The notes: generated by a model from the sequence alone, not told the origin. 5,460 nt of DNA from Gallionellaceae bacterium (GCA_021731185.1 JAKFXW010000006.1:1-5460), one strand, 5' to 3'; positions 1 to 5,229 are shown, counted from the first letter of the stretch. Translations and numbers: made by a program.

Positions 1-663
1 GAGTAAGGTTTGTGGCGCAGCTTTTTCATCTTTCACATAGAAATGTTCGTCTCTGCCGAACTCTTTTTCGCCAGAATTATTGTTAATGATGAGGCGGCTG
101 TCTTTGTCGGACGCGCTCAAGACACTGCCGTACACCCCATCTTCGGCATTTGAGCCATCCGTGTTTTTGCAATCGTCTTCGCATACACGCAAGGCGTAGT
201 GGGTACCGCGTATGCCGATGGTGGCAGCAGCCGTTTTAACCGAGTAACTTTTTTGATTGGATTTACCGATCAGGCCGGTAATGGTGCGGAAGCCACCTTT
301 GATGAGGTTAAACACGGCTGTTTGTACTCCCCCAGTTTCTTTAGAAAAAGCATATTGTTCCAGTTTGAACGTGCTTTTCTCGCGTAGTGCCACAATGCTC
401 CGGTCGGTAAAGCGCACTTGCAGCGAGCCTGCTGCACTGGTGCGTAGTGTGTCTTTGTCTTCAATTTGCGAGCCGAAGTGCAGCCGCACTTCTTGTCCGT
501 TGCGTATCGCAACAGAATCCCCGGCTGAGACCAATACGCGCCCAACTACAGCGGCATAGGCGGGGGTGGCCGAAATGCTTAGAAAAATCAGCAGAGCGGC
601 TATCTGGGTACGCGAAATGTGGGTACGCGAAATGAAAGTTGTTTTCATGCCGATATTTTTCAT
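1..663 (-). CDS. FecR-domain exported protein, C-terminus cut by the window edge
   Basis: The reverse strand is open for 221 codons from an ATG at 663-661 to the window edge, with no stop reached. Residues 1-37 look like a signal peptide: basic start, hydrophobic stretch (IAALLIFLSI), then a probable cut after AYA. A FecR-type domain follows at about residues 40-155, with the family hallmark TIGIRGTHY near 148-156 and the preceding FNLIKGGFRTITGLIG segment. A CEDDC pair (C161, C165) comes next, and could form a disulfide in the periplasm. Classic FecR proteins are inner-membrane anti-sigma regulators with a cytoplasmic N-terminus. This one instead starts with a signal peptide, and no sigma-factor gene is visible, so a sigma-regulator role is not supported. 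It is co-transcribed with the TPR-barrel gene upstream, so the two probably work together at the envelope. Domain call is firm; function is unknown. Confidence 0.85.
   Translation of the reverse strand, partial: MKNIGMKTTFISRTHISRTQIAALLIFLSISATPAYAAVVGRVLVSAGDSVAIRNGQEVRLHFGSQIEDKDTLRTSAAGSLQVRFTDRSIVALREKSTFKLEQYAFSKETGGVQTAVFNLIKGGFRTITGLIGKSNQKSYSVKTAAATIGIRGTHYALRVCEDDCKNTDGSNAEDGVYGSVLSASDKDSRLIINNNSGEKEFGRDEHFYVKDEKAAPQTLL
605..634 (-). repeat. 15-bp perfect tandem duplication in the signal-peptide region
   Basis: The 15-mer TGGGTACGCGAAATG is present twice back to back (605-619 and 620-634, plus-strand reading). It is in frame with the FecR gene and duplicates five residues (ISRTH then ISRTQ) in the basic n-region just before the hydrophobic core of the signal peptide. 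Because it is in frame, the gene stays open. Confidence 0.9.
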
Positions 664-669
664 GTTGGT

Positions 670-675
670 CTCCTA
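670..675 (-). promoter_or_regulatory. Shine-Dalgarno of the FecR gene overlapping the upstream stop
   Basis: On the minus strand TAGGAG combines the TAG stop of the TPR-barrel gene (675-673) with an AGGAG Shine-Dalgarno (674-670), six bases before the ATG at 663. This supports the 663 start over the second Met at codon 6, and suggests translational coupling of the two genes. Confidence 0.75.
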
Positions 676-2160
676 TTGAAATTCGTAACGGACTTTGAAG
701 ATGAGGCTTTCACGCTGATACTGGTTTAGCGGATTATTGGAAGCGTTGTTCGCCACCAATAATTCGCTCTTGACTACTAGTTTTTTGGTAATGGCGTAGC
801 TGAGTGCGGCATCAAATGATAAAAAATTATCCTCACGCTTGATGAGCAAAATATCCACGTCCTGATATGCACTGTTTTGATAACTGATGCCTGAGTTGAG
901 CGACCATTTGGGAGCCGGAGTCGCGCTGATACCAAGGCGTAAGCCATAAATATCACGGCTGAGATCGTCGCGTACTATGCCCAGCGGATTGTCGTTAATC
1001 TCCTGCGCCAGAGTGAACGTACCGTGCAGTAGTGGTTGAAAATTACTGACAAACGCTTTGCGATAGCCCATCGTCAGTGCCATATAATTGGAGTTACGTA
1101 CTTGATTGGCTTCAGCGTATTTTAATTGTGCATATTGCGCGCCAGCATTGAGTGCTTGCAATTCGTCCAATTGATAATTCCACTCGCCGCCCGCGCCGAT
1201 CACGTCTCGAAAAGATTTATTATCAATATTCGTTGTAGCGTAGGTCATGCTGCCACGAAAGAGGCTTTTTCCCATCAAATGAGAGAGTCCGCCCGAGCCT
1301 GATAGGTTGAGTTGGTTGAATATGTCTTCCTTAAAATACCTGCGGGTGTCGATGTTGGCCGCGCCAAACAACGACATGCCCGGTGCCAACGGGTGAGTGA
1401 CTTGTCCGCCAGCAGCCAGATGACTAAAGCTATCGTCAGCTTTAACGCCCGTGCTGAGGGTGGTTTGACCAAACACGGGCAGAACGATTTCTGCATTGTC
1501 CACGCCGCCATTCACGTTGGTGTCGTAGCCCAACCCTGCTTCCGCATAAGCACCAGCCGTAGTTTTGAAGCGTGATTCGCGCGCGCGAATGGCATCCAGG
1601 AAGCGCGTGATATTAGCCCGCACAGTGGGCGGAGGACTGGTTTTTAGAATGGCGTTAAATTCTTCCCGTGCGCGATTGTCTTCACCCAAAATGAAGTAGC
1701 CACGTGCCAATTCCAGGTGGGCATGGGTGCTGTCGGGGAAATTGAGAACGTATCTTTCCAGCGCTAACACGCCTTCGGCCGCATGGCCGGAATCCAGTGC
1801 CGCCACACCAAAATAGAAATCAAAGGCTGGGTCGCCGAATTCATCGGCAAACTGCAGTCCCAATGCGTAGGCTTTGGCGGCTTTGCCTTGTCCGAGCAAC
1901 GCTTTCATTCTATCTGCCGTGGTTATTCTGCCAGACGGTGTAGTTTCAGTAGGTGGCGTAGGCGTGCCGGATGGTGTAACGATATTGGGCAGGGTTGCTG
2001 GTTCAGGCGTAGCAGCAAGGACACTATTCGACAGTACGAATGCTGAAGTTAATGCAAGCAGAATAACTGATGATGTTGCTTGGAGTTTTCGTCCCGGAAA
2101 CGCTGTTTGACCAAGAAATTTTAGGTGAAATTTTCGGTGCATAGACGGTGCTTGCAGCAT
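673..2160 (-). CDS. TPR protein with C-terminal outer-membrane beta-barrel (Slam/DUF560-like)
   Basis: The protein is 495 aa. Residues 1-49 form a long signal peptide: a basic n-region to about K25, a hydrophobic core at about 31-43, and a probable cut at VLA/AT (49/50). A Pro/Thr-rich linker covers about 50-78. Helical TPR-like repeats follow at about 80-195, best seen at 112-145 and 146-175 (ALERYVLNFPD, HLELARGYFILGEDNRAREEF). GYDTNVN at 211-217 marks the start of the barrel, and the rest alternates like transmembrane beta-strands, ending RYEFQ. The layout and length match surface lipoprotein assembly modifiers (Slam), outer-membrane proteins that deliver lipoproteins or secreted partners to the cell surface. 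The Slam-like call rests on architecture and the GYDTNVN motif, not on a search. The client could be the FecR protein encoded next; that is inference. It may instead be a general TPR porin-like protein. Confidence 0.8.
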   Translation of the reverse strand: MLQAPSMHRKFHLKFLGQTAFPGRKLQATSSVILLALTSAFVLSNSVLAATPEPATLPNIVTPSGTPTPPTETTPSGRITTADRMKALLGQGKAAKAYALGLQFADEFGDPAFDFYFGVAALDSGHAAEGVLALERYVLNFPDSTHAHLELARGYFILGEDNRAREEFNAILKTSPPPTVRANITRFLDAIRARESRFKTTAGAYAEAGLGYDTNVNGGVDNAEIVLPVFGQTTLSTGVKADDSFSHLAAGGQVTHPLAPGMSLFGAANIDTRRYFKEDIFNQLNLSGSGGLSHLMGKSLFRGSMTYATTNIDNKSFRDVIGAGGEWNYQLDELQALNAGAQYAQLKYAEANQVRNSNYMALTMGYRKAFVSNFQPLLHGTFTLAQEINDNPLGIVRDDLSRDIYGLRLGISATPAPKWSLNSGISYQNSAYQDVDILLIKREDNFLSFDAALSYAITKKLVVKSELLVANNASNNPLNQYQRESLIFKVRYEFQ

Positions 2161-2167
2161 GACGCTA

Positions 2168-2174
2168 ACCTCCT
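2168..2174 (-). promoter_or_regulatory. Strong Shine-Dalgarno fixing the TPR-barrel gene start
   Basis: The minus strand reads AGGAGGT about eight bases upstream of the ATG at 2160-2158, a near-perfect anti-16S match. It decides for the 2160 start rather than the internal Met at codon 7 (2142), which would give a more usual signal-peptide n-region. Confidence 0.8.
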
Positions 2175-2197
2175 GTGATATTAAATTGTGGCAAAAG

Positions 2198-2206
2198 ATA
2201 ATAGCA
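2198..2206 (-). promoter_or_regulatory. Possible extended -10 promoter of the TPR-barrel/FecR operon
   Basis: On the minus strand TGCTATTAT is an extended -10 element (TG-N-TATTAT) about 38 bases before the start codon at 2160. No convincing -35 lies 16-18 bases upstream, which fits an extended -10 promoter but keeps the call tentative. Confidence 0.35.
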
Positions 2207-2240
2207 GTTATTTCTATAGCTACATTGTCCCCTTGTGGGA

Positions 2241-2263
2241 TGTTTGGTCATAGCTATGTTTGG
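2241..2263. promoter_or_regulatory. Palindrome between 7-bp direct repeats, operator-like
   Basis: TGTTTGG occurs at 2241-2247 and 2257-2263, 16 bp apart, and the perfect 10-bp palindrome CATAGCTATG lies at 2249-2258 between and partly under them. It sits just past the suhB stop and upstream of the possible TPR-barrel promoter. It could be a regulator site or chance; I see no U-tract that would make it a suhB terminator. Confidence 0.3.
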
Positions 2264-2274
2264 CCGCCTGATAA

Positions 2275-3078
2275 TTACTTAACTGTTTTTAATTTGTCCG
2301 TAAGATGCGGCGCGATGATTTGTAACATTTGGGAAAATATTTTGGGGTTACCCGCGCAGATGTGTCCGGATTGTAAGTAACTGCCATTGCCTTGTAAATC
2401 CCCTACTAATCCGCCCGCTTCGGTGATGAGCAAACAACCAGCAGCGATGTCCCACGGCTTGAGTCCGGTTTCAAAAAATCCATCATAGCGTCCAGCGGCG
2501 GTGTAAGCCAGGTCCAGTGCGGCCGAGCCGGGTCGACGCAGGCCGGAGGTTTTTTTCATCATGTCGCGCAGGATGCCCATGTAGGCATCCATATGTTCAA
2601 AGTTGGTATAAGGGAAGCCCGTGCCGATCAGGCAATCTGATAACTCAGTTCGTTTGCTGACGCGCAGGCGGTGATCGTTCAGGTATGCCCCGCGTCCGCG
2701 CGAAGCTGTAAACAAATCATTTTTGGTGGGATCGTAGATGACCGCTTGCGTCAGCACATTGTTGTGCAGCAGGGCGATGGACACGGCGTATTGCTGGAAG
2801 CCATGCAGAAAATTAGTGGTGCCATCGAGCGGGTCGATGATCCAGACATATTCCGAGTTACCTTGAGCGCCGCTCTCTTCTGCTAGAATTGCGTGGCTGG
2901 GGTAGGCATCCAGCAAAGTGGTGATGATGGCTTGTTCGGCGGTGCGATCGACTTCGCTGACATAATCCGAGTGAGATTTTTTAGTCACCGTGAGATGGTC
3001 GAGATTATCAGCAGCACGGTGAATTAAGTTACCCGCACGACGAGCGGCTTTCACCGCGATGGTTAGCATGGGATGCAT
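2275..3078 (-). CDS. suhB: Inositol-1-monophosphatase family protein SuhB
   Basis: The 267-aa protein has the usual family length. It is a Mg2+-dependent phosphatase that hydrolyses inositol monophosphate; the E. coli homologue also takes part in rRNA transcription antitermination with Nus factors. Both family signatures are intact: motif A, WIIDPLDGTTNFLHG at 79-93, and motif B, WDIAAGCLLITEAGG at 209-223. The metal ligands are visible as E67 (in AEESG), D82, D85 and D210. The N-terminus MHPMLTIAVKAARRAGNLI closely follows the E. coli start, so the 3078 ATG is preferred over the second Met three codons later, although no strong Shine-Dalgarno precedes it. The gene is divergent from trmJ and lies upstream of, and in the same direction as, the TPR-barrel operon, 114 bp away. 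That operon probably has its own promoter. Identity is secure. Confidence 0.96.
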   Translation of the reverse strand: MHPMLTIAVKAARRAGNLIHRAADNLDHLTVTKKSHSDYVSEVDRTAEQAIITTLLDAYPSHAILAEESGAQGNSEYVWIIDPLDGTTNFLHGFQQYAVSIALLHNNVLTQAVIYDPTKNDLFTASRGRGAYLNDHRLRVSKRTELSDCLIGTGFPYTNFEHMDAYMGILRDMMKKTSGLRRPGSAALDLAYTAAGRYDGFFETGLKPWDIAAGCLLITEAGGLVGDLQGNGSYLQSGHICAGNPKIFSQMLQIIAPHLTDKLKTVK

Positions 3079-3111
3079 AGGGAGTCTTTATTAATATTAA
3101 TGAGCAGTCGG

Positions 3112-3140
3112 ATTATTCCGAAGGCGCATTTTAATGTAAA
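3112..3140 (-). promoter_or_regulatory. suhB promoter, sigma70-type
   Basis: The minus strand reads TTTACA (3140-3135), a 17-base spacer, then AATAAT (3117-3112). Each box is one mismatch from consensus. The expected RNA start is near 3105, giving a leader of about 27 bases that contains the 12-bp palindrome ATTAATATTAAT (3090-3101). Confidence 0.65.
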
Positions 3141-3143
3141 AGC

Positions 3144-3174
3144 AGTTGGGAGTTGTTGGTAGTTAATAGTTGGA
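3144..3174 (+). repeat. Left heptameric AGTT repeat tract
   Basis: AGTT recurs at 3144, 3151, 3161 and 3168, that is with steps of 7, 10 and 7 bases. The tract looks like a decayed heptamer array. Its repeats run in the opposite orientation to those at 3326-3360 on the far side of the palindromic element. Confidence 0.5.
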
Positions 3175-3180
3175 TTTGAC

Positions 3181-3209
3181 TTAACGATTAACTCATTTCA
3201 TTTAATAAT
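3181..3209 (+). promoter_or_regulatory. Possible trmJ promoter
   Basis: TTAACG (3181-3186), a 17-base spacer and AATAAT (3204-3209) make a fair sigma70 match: the -10 is 5/6 and the -35 only 4/6. RNA starting near 3216 would carry the whole palindromic element in a trmJ leader of about 155 nt. I see no better promoter closer to trmJ. Confidence 0.35.
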
Positions 3210-3220
3210 GCCAAATTGTT

Positions 3221-3243
3221 CCCTCACCCTCTTTCCCTCTCCC
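3221..3243 (-). other. G-quadruplex motif, minus strand
   Basis: Four C-triplets on the plus strand (3221-3223, 3227-3229, 3235-3237, 3241-3243) with spacers of 3, 5 and 3 bases give a canonical four-run G-quadruplex motif on the minus strand, in the left arm of the palindromic element. Confidence 0.6.
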
Positions 3244-3276
3244 GGAAGGAGAGGGATGTAAAGCCCTTCTCCCTCC

Positions 3277-3298
3277 GGGAGAAGGGTTGGGATGAGGG
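3277..3298 (+). other. G-quadruplex motif, plus strand
   Basis: Four G-triplets (3277-3279, 3284-3286, 3289-3291, 3296-3298) with spacers of 4, 2 and 4 bases form a canonical motif on the plus strand, which would be in the trmJ leader RNA if transcription starts upstream. It competes with hairpin 2, which uses the first two G-runs. Confidence 0.6.
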
Positions 3299-3325
3299 AG
3301 CAAAATTGAGGTCTTAATAAAATTA

Positions 3326-3360
3326 ACGACTAATGACTATCGACTATCGACTAATAACTA
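3326..3360 (+). repeat. Right heptameric tandem repeat, five units
   Basis: Five consecutive 7-bp units each end in ACTA: ACGACTA, ATGACTA, TCGACTA, TCGACTA, ATAACTA. Two units are identical. The array ends ten bases before the trmJ start codon and so fills the place where a Shine-Dalgarno or core promoter would be expected. Confidence 0.8.
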
Positions 3361-3370
3361 AAAAAAATCT

Positions 3371-4117
3371 ATGTTGAATAATATTCGCGTTGTATTAAGC
3401 CACACCACCCATCCAGGCAATATTGGCGCGGCTGCGCGAGCAATGAAGACCATGGGATTGGCGCATTTATATTTAATCAATCCGCAGCGTTTCCCGGATC
3501 GCCAGGCCGAAGCAATGGCAGCAGGGGCGGATGATGTGTTGCAAAATGCGGTGATATGCAGTTCGCTGGATGAGGCATTGCACGGGGCAGTGCTGGTGGC
3601 AGGAATGTCCGCGCGGGTGCGCGATATTTCACAGGAAGTGTTTGCGCCGCGTGTGGCGATGTCAACTATCATGGAGCAGGCGGCAGCACATCCGGTGGCA
3701 TTATTGTTTGGCACAGAAATGTCGGGACTGACCAATGACGAGATGGCACGCTGTCAGTTTATGGTGTGCATTCCGGCGAACCCGGAATACTCCTCACTGA
3801 ATCTGGCGGCTGCGGTGCAGCTGATGGGCTATGAGCTGCGGTTGGCTGCTGTTAAGGGTGCAGTTGAACCGGGTAAGCGTGCAGCGCCAGAATTAGTGCC
3901 TGCGCCTGCCGAGCAGGTAGAGCGGTATTTTAAACATTTAGAAGATACATTAACCGAGATCGGATTCCTGCGCGACAAACAATCCACCAAGTTGATGTAT
4001 AAATTGCGTAGACTGTACGCGCGCGCACGTCTGGAGCAGGAAGAGGTCAATATATTGCGGGGTATTCTGACGTTGACAACGCAATATCACACAAAGCTAA
4101 AACAAAAAAGTGAATGA
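3371..4117 (+). CDS. trmJ: tRNA (cytidine/uridine-32-2'-O-)-methyltransferase TrmJ
   Basis: This 248-aa SPOUT-fold enzyme uses S-adenosylmethionine to methylate the ribose of tRNA position 32. It has the family layout: an N-terminal knotted catalytic domain to about residue 160 and a helical C-terminal extension (YFKHLEDTLTEIGFLRD, then KLRRLYARARLEQEEVNILRGIL). Motif 1 contains R23 (GNIGAAARAMKTMGL). R82 and R84 lie in SARVR, the G-x-E-x-x-G-L-x-N motif is FGTEMSGLTN at 113-122, and NPEYSSLNLA spans 137-146 with S142 and N144. Position 115 is Thr where, as I recall, E. coli TrmJ has Arg. The start is fixed by MLNNIRVVL, which matches the E. coli N-terminus, but no Shine-Dalgarno is visible; an A-rich run precedes the ATG. 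cysE follows 159 bp downstream on the same strand. Identity is firm. Confidence 0.95.
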   Translation: MLNNIRVVLSHTTHPGNIGAAARAMKTMGLAHLYLINPQRFPDRQAEAMAAGADDVLQNAVICSSLDEALHGAVLVAGMSARVRDISQEVFAPRVAMSTIMEQAAAHPVALLFGTEMSGLTNDEMARCQFMVCIPANPEYSSLNLAAAVQLMGYELRLAAVKGAVEPGKRAAPELVPAPAEQVERYFKHLEDTLTEIGFLRDKQSTKLMYKLRRLYARARLEQEEVNILRGILTLTTQYHTKLKQKSE

Positions 4118-4136
4118 AAGATAGTTGGAAAGGATG

Positions 4137-4266
4137 CCTCTTAAAATTCAAAATTCTAAGCAAGACAAGGCGCGAGCAAAAAATTGCACCGCCGCATATG
4201 CCTTATATGTAAGGGGGAATTTTTTGAGAGCAACACAGTATTGCGACTAAGTTTGGATTTTAAAGG
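4137..4266. repeat. 130-bp imperfect inverted repeat, MITE-like, between trmJ and cysE
   Basis: The ends are inverted copies: CCTCTTAAAATTCAAA (4137-4152) matches the reverse complement of the right end (4252-4266), CCTTTAAAATCCAAA. The arms stay similar inward for about 50 bases, including the perfect pair AAAAAATT (4178-4185) with AATTTTTT (4218-4225). A small hairpin, CCTTA-TATG-TAAGG (4201-4214), lies at the centre. No transposase is encoded. The element fills almost the whole trmJ-cysE gap, and its right end supplies the AAAGG that may serve as the cysE Shine-Dalgarno. It could act as a weak transcription attenuator; that is inference. Confidence 0.75.
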
Positions 4267-4276
4267 TAGCCTGAAA

Positions 4277-5029
4277 ATGTTTGACACAATAAAAGAAGAT
4301 ATTGCCAGTGTTTTTGCCCGTGACCCGGCCGCACGCAGCACGTTTGAAGTATTGACGTGCTATCCGGGATTTCATGCGCGCCTTTTTCATCGCGTGGCAC
4401 ATTCATTATGGCAAACGAATTTGAAATGGCTGGCGCGTTTTGTGTCGCACATAGGGCGATTTTTCACGGGTATAGAAATTCATCCTGGCGCGACCATTGG
4501 ACGCCGGTTTTTTATCGATCATGGTATGGGCGTGGTGATTGGTGAGACAGCGGAAATTGGCGAAGATGTGACCCTGTATCATGGCGTGACACTGGGCGGT
4601 ACGTCGTGGAAAGAAGGTAAGCGGCATCCTACCCTGGGCAACGGTGTGGTGGTGGGGGCGGGCGCAAAAATTTTGGGGCCGATTACCATAGGTGACGGGG
4701 CGAAAATTGGCTCGAACGCTGTGGTAGTTAAAGATGTACCCGCAGGTGCGACGGCGGCGGGCATACCTGCACGTATTTTAGATGATGTACAGAAAGGTGC
4801 GCAGCAGGCCGACGGGAAATCTGCTCCCTTTAATGCATACGGCATCACCAGCAATCAAAATGATCCGCTGGCACAGGCGATTCATGGCTTGTTGGGACAC
4901 AGTGCGGCAGTCGATCAACGTATTGAACTCATCCTCAAACGGTTGGAAAAAATGGGTGTAGACGTAGAAGAAGCGCGCGCGACAGCCGATAAATTCGATC
5001 CTGATTACCTGAATAAAATTGTTGACTAA
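4277..5029 (+). CDS. cysE: Serine O-acetyltransferase CysE (short EpsC-type)
   Basis: CysE transfers acetyl from acetyl-CoA to serine, giving O-acetylserine for cysteine synthesis in the cytoplasm. The 250-aa product has a short helical N-terminus and a left-handed beta-helix of hexapeptide repeats at about 65-165. Active-site residues are visible: H82 in IDHGMG, with E67 in GIEIHPGA where E. coli has D143 (Glu, as I recall, is usual in the short type), then GVTLGGTSW at 103-111, KRHPTLGNGV at 115-124 and AAGIPARI at 160-167. The N-terminus is about 76 residues shorter than E. coli's, while an 83-residue tail follows the beta-helix. The last residue is Asp, not the Ile with which E. coli CysE docks to CysK. 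I start at 4277 (MFDTIKEDI), not at the in-frame ATG at 4184, because those 31 codons lie in the inverted repeat and do not look like CysE. Confidence 0.95.
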   Translation: MFDTIKEDIASVFARDPAARSTFEVLTCYPGFHARLFHRVAHSLWQTNLKWLARFVSHIGRFFTGIEIHPGATIGRRFFIDHGMGVVIGETAEIGEDVTLYHGVTLGGTSWKEGKRHPTLGNGVVVGAGAKILGPITIGDGAKIGSNAVVVKDVPAGATAAGIPARILDDVQKGAQQADGKSAPFNAYGITSNQNDPLAQAIHGLLGHSAAVDQRIELILKRLEKMGVDVEEARATADKFDPDYLNKIVD

Positions 5030-5042
5030 AACGTTCGGGTAT
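5018..5042 (+). promoter_or_regulatory. IscR type 1 operator upstream of iscR
   Basis: By eye, 22 of 25 positions match the E. coli type 1 IscR consensus. The left half is ATTGTTGACT and the right half TTCGGGTAT, separated by AAAACG. Type 1 sites are bound by IscR carrying a [2Fe-2S] cluster and repress iscR itself. The site covers the -35 box and spacer of the promoter at 5022-5050 and contains the cysE stop codon (5027-5029). Confidence 0.75.
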
Positions 5043-5050
5043 TCTAGAAT
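5022..5050 (+). promoter_or_regulatory. iscR promoter, sigma70-type
   Basis: TTGACT (5022-5027), exactly 17 bases, then TAGAAT (5045-5050): each box is one mismatch from consensus. The -35 lies in the last codons of cysE, and the -10 lies in the perfect palindrome ATTCTAGAAT (5041-5050). RNA should start near 5057, giving a leader of about 170 nt before iscR. Confidence 0.7.
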
Positions 5051-5056
5051 CCCTCC

Positions 5057-5131
5057 AGTTATCTGAGCCATAAAGTTATTTAATTCCAACCTAAGTTATT
5101 TAGCCTAGCCTAAGTTATTTGAGCCTAACCC
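5057..5131 (+). repeat. Four imperfect AGTTAT-unit repeats in the iscR leader
   Basis: Units begin at 5057, 5074, 5094 and 5113 (steps of 17, 20 and 19). Each starts AGTTAT followed by CT or TT, then a version of GAGCCTAACC; units 3 and 4 are closest (AGTTATTTAGCCTAGCC and AGTTATTTGAGCCTAACC). The array starts at about the predicted RNA start and so would lie in the transcript. No known riboswitch or regulator motif is recognised. Confidence 0.75.
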
Positions 5132-5182
5132 GGTGTTCATATTGGCGCTGGGCTTAATTTCCGGGTAATAAAATTTTTAGCA

Positions 5183-5213
5183 ACAATCCTGTGTGCAACA
5201 AATATCAGGTTGT
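5183..5213 (+). promoter_or_regulatory. Possible hairpin just upstream of the iscR ribosome binding site
   Basis: ACAA-T-CCTG (5183-5191) can pair with CAGGTTGT (5206-5213): eight base pairs with one bulged T and a 14-base loop. It ends six bases before the G-rich run (5220-5225) that is the only Shine-Dalgarno candidate for iscR. Its stability is modest and its function unproven. Confidence 0.3.
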
Positions 5214-5229
5214 GAATTTGGGGGGAATC

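Larger units (their letters stand above)
3220..3299. repeat. 80-bp palindromic intergenic element with two hairpins
   Basis: Hairpin 1 has a 9-bp perfect stem TCCCTCTCC (3234-3242) with GGAGAGGGA (3248-3256) and a 5-base loop. Hairpin 2 has a 10-bp perfect stem CCCTTCTCCC (3264-3273) with GGGAGAAGGG (3277-3286) and a 3-base loop. An outer stem pairs TCCCTCA (3220-3226) with TGAGGGA (3293-3299), so the unit can fold as a cruciform. AAATTG lies close outside both ends (3213-3218 and 3303-3308), a possible target-site duplication. It resembles REP/MITE-type dispersed repeats. No U-tract follows, so it is not a classic terminator. Confidence 0.8.

Noticed and set aside
257..559. 100-aa plus-strand frame opposite the FecR gene
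   Set aside because: It is antisense to a well-supported coding sequence with a signal peptide and FecR motifs. Its own product shows no domain.
2159..2380. 73-aa plus-strand reading frame across the gap between the TPR-barrel gene and suhB
   Set aside because: It overlaps the starts and ends of two real genes on the other strand, has no ribosome binding site, and has no recognisable protein features.
3326..3360. CRISPR-like array
   Set aside because: The units are only 7 bp and contiguous, with no spacers and no cas genes nearby.
4201..4225. Rho-independent terminator after trmJ (hairpin then T-run)
   Set aside because: The hairpin has only five base pairs, mostly AT, and four extra bases plus AA separate it from the T-run. 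It is better explained as the centre of the inverted repeat.
4184..4276. In-frame N-terminal extension of cysE from the ATG at 4184
   Set aside because: The 31 codons lie almost wholly inside the inverted repeat and resemble no CysE N-terminus. MFDTIKEDI at 4277 is the expected start.
4778..5089. 103-aa minus-strand frame over the end of cysE
   Set aside because: It is a shadow of cysE; the part beyond cysE covers the iscR promoter and repeats and has no start signals.
5128..5166. Hairpin ACCCGG/CCGGGT in the iscR leader
   Set aside because: The six-base stem spans a 27-base loop and is likely too weak. The following AT-rich stretch is not a clean U-tract.
5144..5168. Second IscR type 1 site in the iscR leader (CGGGTAA end)
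   Set aside because: Only about 14 of 25 positions fit the consensus and the left half is not recognisable.
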